The translations under genes and the position numbers were made by a program. A stretch of 26,025 nucleotides of DNA from IMG/VR virus record IMGVR_UViG_3300030333_003276, positions 16,285 through 42,309 of that record, one strand, 5' to 3'. Below are positions 24,147 to 26,025 of this stretch, one piece after another. Under the pieces are notes generated by a model that saw only the letters and a list, made by a program, of their open reading frames with translations, ran no database searches and was not told where the DNA came from. Position 1 is the stretch's first letter. Each line of letters begins with the position of its first letter. This DNA comes from a virus.

Positions 24147-24218
24147 CTATCTATCTATATTATATAGCAAATAAAATGTAAACAAACTTAAAACAACTAT
24201 TCCCATTATCAAAGTCAT
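24147..24218 (-). CDS. Possible 23-residue single-helix membrane peptide
   Basis: An ATG directly follows the TAA of the preceding gene and opens a 23-codon frame that is almost one hydrophobic helix (MTLIMGIVVLSLFTFYLLYN, then IDR and stop). The TAG stop merges with the GGAG ribosome site of the portal gene, so the frame fills the otherwise empty 80-base gap. No good Shine-Dalgarno lies before it; translation would rely on coupling with the upstream stop. AT-rich sequence readily produces hydrophobic frames by chance, so it is listed as a candidate only. Confidence 0.3.
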   Translation of the reverse strand: MTLIMGIVVLSLFTFYLLYNIDR

Positions 24219-24602
24219 TTAAAAACCCATATTATTCATAGTATTAATAAGAGTTTTTTCAAGGGGAATAGATTGCCGATTTCTTCTATCAAGTTCATTA
24301 AACCATTCGTGTATAATTCTATCTGCCTTGTCTAATTCTTCTTTTGTTTCATAAATACCAAAATGCCTCATATCTCCTTCTTGCCTGTAATCCCCCTTGT
24401 GCATTCTAGGGACTAATATTGCAGGGAAAGCGTCATCTGGGTCTGCACCTACACTAAAGTATTCAGTAAGTATATTAGAAGGTACACCTTCTTCAAAAAA
24501 ATCTTGAACCATGGGAAATTCTTCAAGACTTAATTCATAATCTCCGCTATAATTAAAATCATACCCCATTTCATCTAGCCATAATTGAAAATCTTCGTTC
24601 AT
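24219..24602 (-). CDS. Acidic protein of unknown function upstream of portal
   Basis: A 127-residue acidic protein with no family that I recognise. It is rich in Asp, Glu and aromatic residues in the first half (MNEDFQLWLDEMGYDFNY) and more helical and charged at the C terminus. There is no membrane segment or catalytic motif. The start codon overlaps the peptidase stop in an ATGA arrangement, so it is probably translated by coupling. It precedes the portal gene by about 80 bases, which hold a possible tiny membrane peptide. Its function is unknown. Confidence 0.75.
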   Translation of the reverse strand: MNEDFQLWLDEMGYDFNYSGDYELSLEEFPMVQDFFEEGVPSNILTEYFSVGADPDDAFPAILVPRMHKGDYRQEGDMRHFGIYETKEELDKADRIIHEWFNELDRRNRQSIPLEKTLINTMNNMGF

Positions 24603-24991
24603 GATTTTATCTCAAAATGTGGAAAATCATCAAACCTATTATCAGCTACTTGAAAGTCTTGGTCCCAGTCTCCTCCCCAACGAAGTTTAATACCCATTGA
24701 TCTAGCGATTCCCAATACGAATCCAGCGAATAAGGTCTGACGCTCTCTATCCTCCCAATCGATCGGGTAAGGCGTGACATCGACAGCACGACTAGGATTA
24801 GTATTATGGCGACCCATAGGAAATCGGACTTTTGTTTTTCCTTCTTCATACAACTTATTTTGTCTGTATTCATCTCTATGTCCTTCAAGTACAGAACAAT
24901 CTACATATTTTATAACTTCATTAAAAACTTTTTGTAATTTTTTATCGCATGTTGATAAATTTTTCTTAGATCTATTCCCGAATCTAGGCAT
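24599..24991 (-). CDS. M15-family (L-Ala-D-Glu/D-Ala-D-Ala type) peptidase, probable endolysin
   Basis: A 130-residue zinc peptidase expected to cut the stem peptide of peptidoglycan. Seen: EGHRD near residue 36, then RHNTNPSRAVDV with likely zinc ligands His62 and Asp71, and DDFPHFE with Asp122 and His125, the DxxH pair that supplies the catalytic acid and third ligand in M15 enzymes. The His-to-Asp spacing is 9 rather than the 7 of VanX or T5 endolysin; the HNTNPSxAVDVxPYPIDW form is one I associate with phage members. It has no signal peptide and no cell-wall-binding domain, so release would depend on a holin. It starts by TAATG overlap with the upstream gene and ends by ATGA overlap with the downstream one. 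A virion-bound role is possible given its place among packaging genes. Confidence 0.85.
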   Translation of the reverse strand: MPRFGNRSKKNLSTCDKKLQKVFNEVIKYVDCSVLEGHRDEYRQNKLYEEGKTKVRFPMGRHNTNPSRAVDVTPYPIDWEDRERQTLFAGFVLGIARSMGIKLRWGGDWDQDFQVADNRFDDFPHFEIKS

Positions 24992-25752
24992 TATCCTTCC
25001 TCCCTTAGTGATTGAAATATATTGTCTTGCTCATAATAATCGTCTACAGCACCTATTCCTTTTTTATATTCATTTACTAAATTCATTATATTAGTCTTTC
25101 CTTCAGTAGAATATACATATGGTATTCCATATAAAAGTATTTTATGCAATTCTTCTCTATCTAGTATTAAAGAGCCATATTTTTTATAAAAGCCTGTTAA
25201 TAATTTATCGTAAGGTCCTGCATCCTCTGATTGGCCTGTAGTAAATTTATCATATAGAAAATTAGCTACTTTTTTTGTATAGTTAAATACATTTCCTTGA
25301 CCTTGATCAGGATTTTTTTGAATTATTTCTTGTATTTTGCCTTGCATTGTAGAATGTACATTATAAAAATAATTTATAACAGGTTGAAAATCAGATTGTA
25401 TAAGCTTATCCACTACATTAGACTTAGCTTTGTCCCCTGAGCCTAAAAAATAATTTGCAGCATCGCTCAATCCAACATGACTATACGCTTCGCTTTCAAC
25501 TTTATCCATAATTGATGCAAGCTCTTCAGGTTCAACCATTTTATTAAAATCTATATTGCCCTGACTTCCTATATAAACATCATAAGCTACTTGCTCTAAA
25601 AGAGCTGCTGGAGCATCTATCCCAGCTTCCTTTATTAATTCCTCTAAAGTACTTTCTAGCTCTGGATTAAAATAATCAATAGGCACACCTTGCTCTAAAT
25701 CATTTTCAAATTGTGCTTTTAGTCCATCCCAATATTCAACATCTTTATTCAT
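24991..25752 (-). CDS. Conserved-looking phage protein of unknown function between terminase and peptidase
   Basis: A 253-residue acidic, mostly helical protein that I do not recognise. No signal peptide, transmembrane segment or catalytic motif is visible. It is rich in Glu, Asp, Asn and Tyr and reads as a soluble cytoplasmic or virion-associated protein. The ATG has a good ribosome site (GGAGAATT just upstream, overlapping the terminase TAG). Its stop overlaps the next start as TAATG, so translation is probably coupled to the peptidase gene. Its place between terminase and portal suggests a role in packaging or head assembly, but that is positional inference only. Confidence 0.8.
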   Translation of the reverse strand: MNKDVEYWDGLKAQFENDLEQGVPIDYFNPELESTLEELIKEAGIDAPAALLEQVAYDVYIGSQGNIDFNKMVEPEELASIMDKVESEAYSHVGLSDAANYFLGSGDKAKSNVVDKLIQSDFQPVINYFYNVHSTMQGKIQEIIQKNPDQGQGNVFNYTKKVANFLYDKFTTGQSEDAGPYDKLLTGFYKKYGSLILDREELHKILLYGIPYVYSTEGKTNIMNLVNEYKKGIGAVDDYYEQDNIFQSLREEG

Positions 25753-25759
25753 AATTCTC

Positions 25760-26025
25760 CTATGCAGTTACCCAGCTTTTTGCCTTAGGTTTGTTTTTAT
25801 ACCAACCGTCCTTACCTTCATTTAGTCCTGCAGGAGGGTAAGCATATTTACAAGCATAAGCTAAAGCATCTATCGTGTCGTCATGAGCCATACGTGGCCC
25901 AAATGTCATAATTTCTCTATGTAAATCGTACTGTGTTTTTTTTATATGAACCTGGCCTACTGAAAATCTTTGAGCTAATATTTCTTGTATTCTATCTCTT
26001 TTGCTCATTCTGTTACCAGGCTTTT
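25760..26025 (-). CDS. Large terminase subunit, C-terminal part (5' end outside window)
   Basis: The visible 88 codons read as the end of the nuclease domain of a phage large terminase, the ATP-driven motor subunit that cuts and packages genome DNA. The seen motif is HDDTIDALAYA near the C terminus. In large terminases the Asp-Ala-Leu-Ala segment closes the RNase H-like nuclease fold and carries the last metal-binding Asp. An ATG lies at 26008, but the frame stays open upstream to the window edge and reads KPGNR before it, a typical terminase lead-in to an RI..L...F segment. The true start is therefore almost certainly outside the window. The stop is TAG and the next gene begins 7 bases later. 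Upstream of portal and capsid genes is the usual place for a terminase. Confidence 0.88.
   Translation of the reverse strand, partial: KPGNRMSKRDRIQEILAQRFSVGQVHIKKTQYDLHREIMTFGPRMAHDDTIDALAYACKYAYPPAGLNEGKDGWYKNKPKAKSWVTA

Noticed and set aside
1-26025. tRNA genes, CRISPR arrays, insertion sequences, integrase or attachment sites
   Set aside because: No cloverleaf-type segments, spaced direct repeats, transposase motifs or recombinase genes were found; nearly all bases are used by minus-strand genes.

Overview
The window is a contiguous piece of an AT-rich double-stranded DNA bacteriophage genome (or prophage/metagenomic phage contig). It holds packaging, head, connector, lysis and virion/ejection genes. 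Every supported gene lies on the minus strand, so the transcription order runs from high to low coordinates. Genes are packed with TAATG, ATGA or few-base junctions, most with a strong AGGAG-type Shine-Dalgarno sequence. No gene-free stretch exceeds about 110 bases. I see no tRNA, CRISPR array, insertion sequence, integrase or attachment site. The host cannot be named. The AT-rich composition and consistent Shine-Dalgarno use fit a low-GC Gram-negative (possibly marine proteobacterial) host better than a Bacteroidetes host, but this is inference.

Layout in transcription order: (1) packaging: the C-terminal end of the large terminase at the right edge, an unknown gene, an M15-type peptidase (probable endolysin), an unknown gene, and a P22-like portal with an unusual Gln-rich coiled-coil insert. 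(2) Head: scaffold-like protein, HK97-fold-type major capsid protein, and two small beta-rich Gly/Thr/Val proteins that look like decoration or fibre proteins. (3) Connector and virion genes: a probable head-tail adaptor, a 93-residue protein, a 367-residue protein, a tandem pair of duplicated 128/114-residue proteins, and a pair of very basic small proteins sharing an N-terminal tag. (4) Lysis/accessory: a 49-residue GTG-start holin, a calcineurin-like phosphoesterase, a 291-residue protein with a zincin-like but altered motif, a one-helix MscS-like protein, and two or three tiny proteins. (5) Tail/ejection: an 882-residue tail-nozzle-like protein, a beta-rich 266-residue protein, a Gly/Ala-rich hydrophobic protein, a protein interrupted by a self-processing Hint (intein-like) domain, a SAM-dependent methyltransferase, a 547-residue protein with six 11-residue coiled-coil repeats, a 427-residue helical protein, and a protein of at least 999 residues that runs off (or ends at) the left edge.

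The P22-like portal, the absence of a recognisable tape measure or tail-tube gene, and the series of large helical/hydrophobic proteins after the tail gene suggest a short-tailed (podovirus-like) phage with internal ejection proteins. The most notable items are the Hint domain with complete catalytic blocks but Lys instead of Cys/Ser/Thr at +1, the miniature MscS-like protein beside the holin region, two structured RNA elements flanking the capsid/decoration genes, the hendecad coiled coil, and two cases of local duplication.
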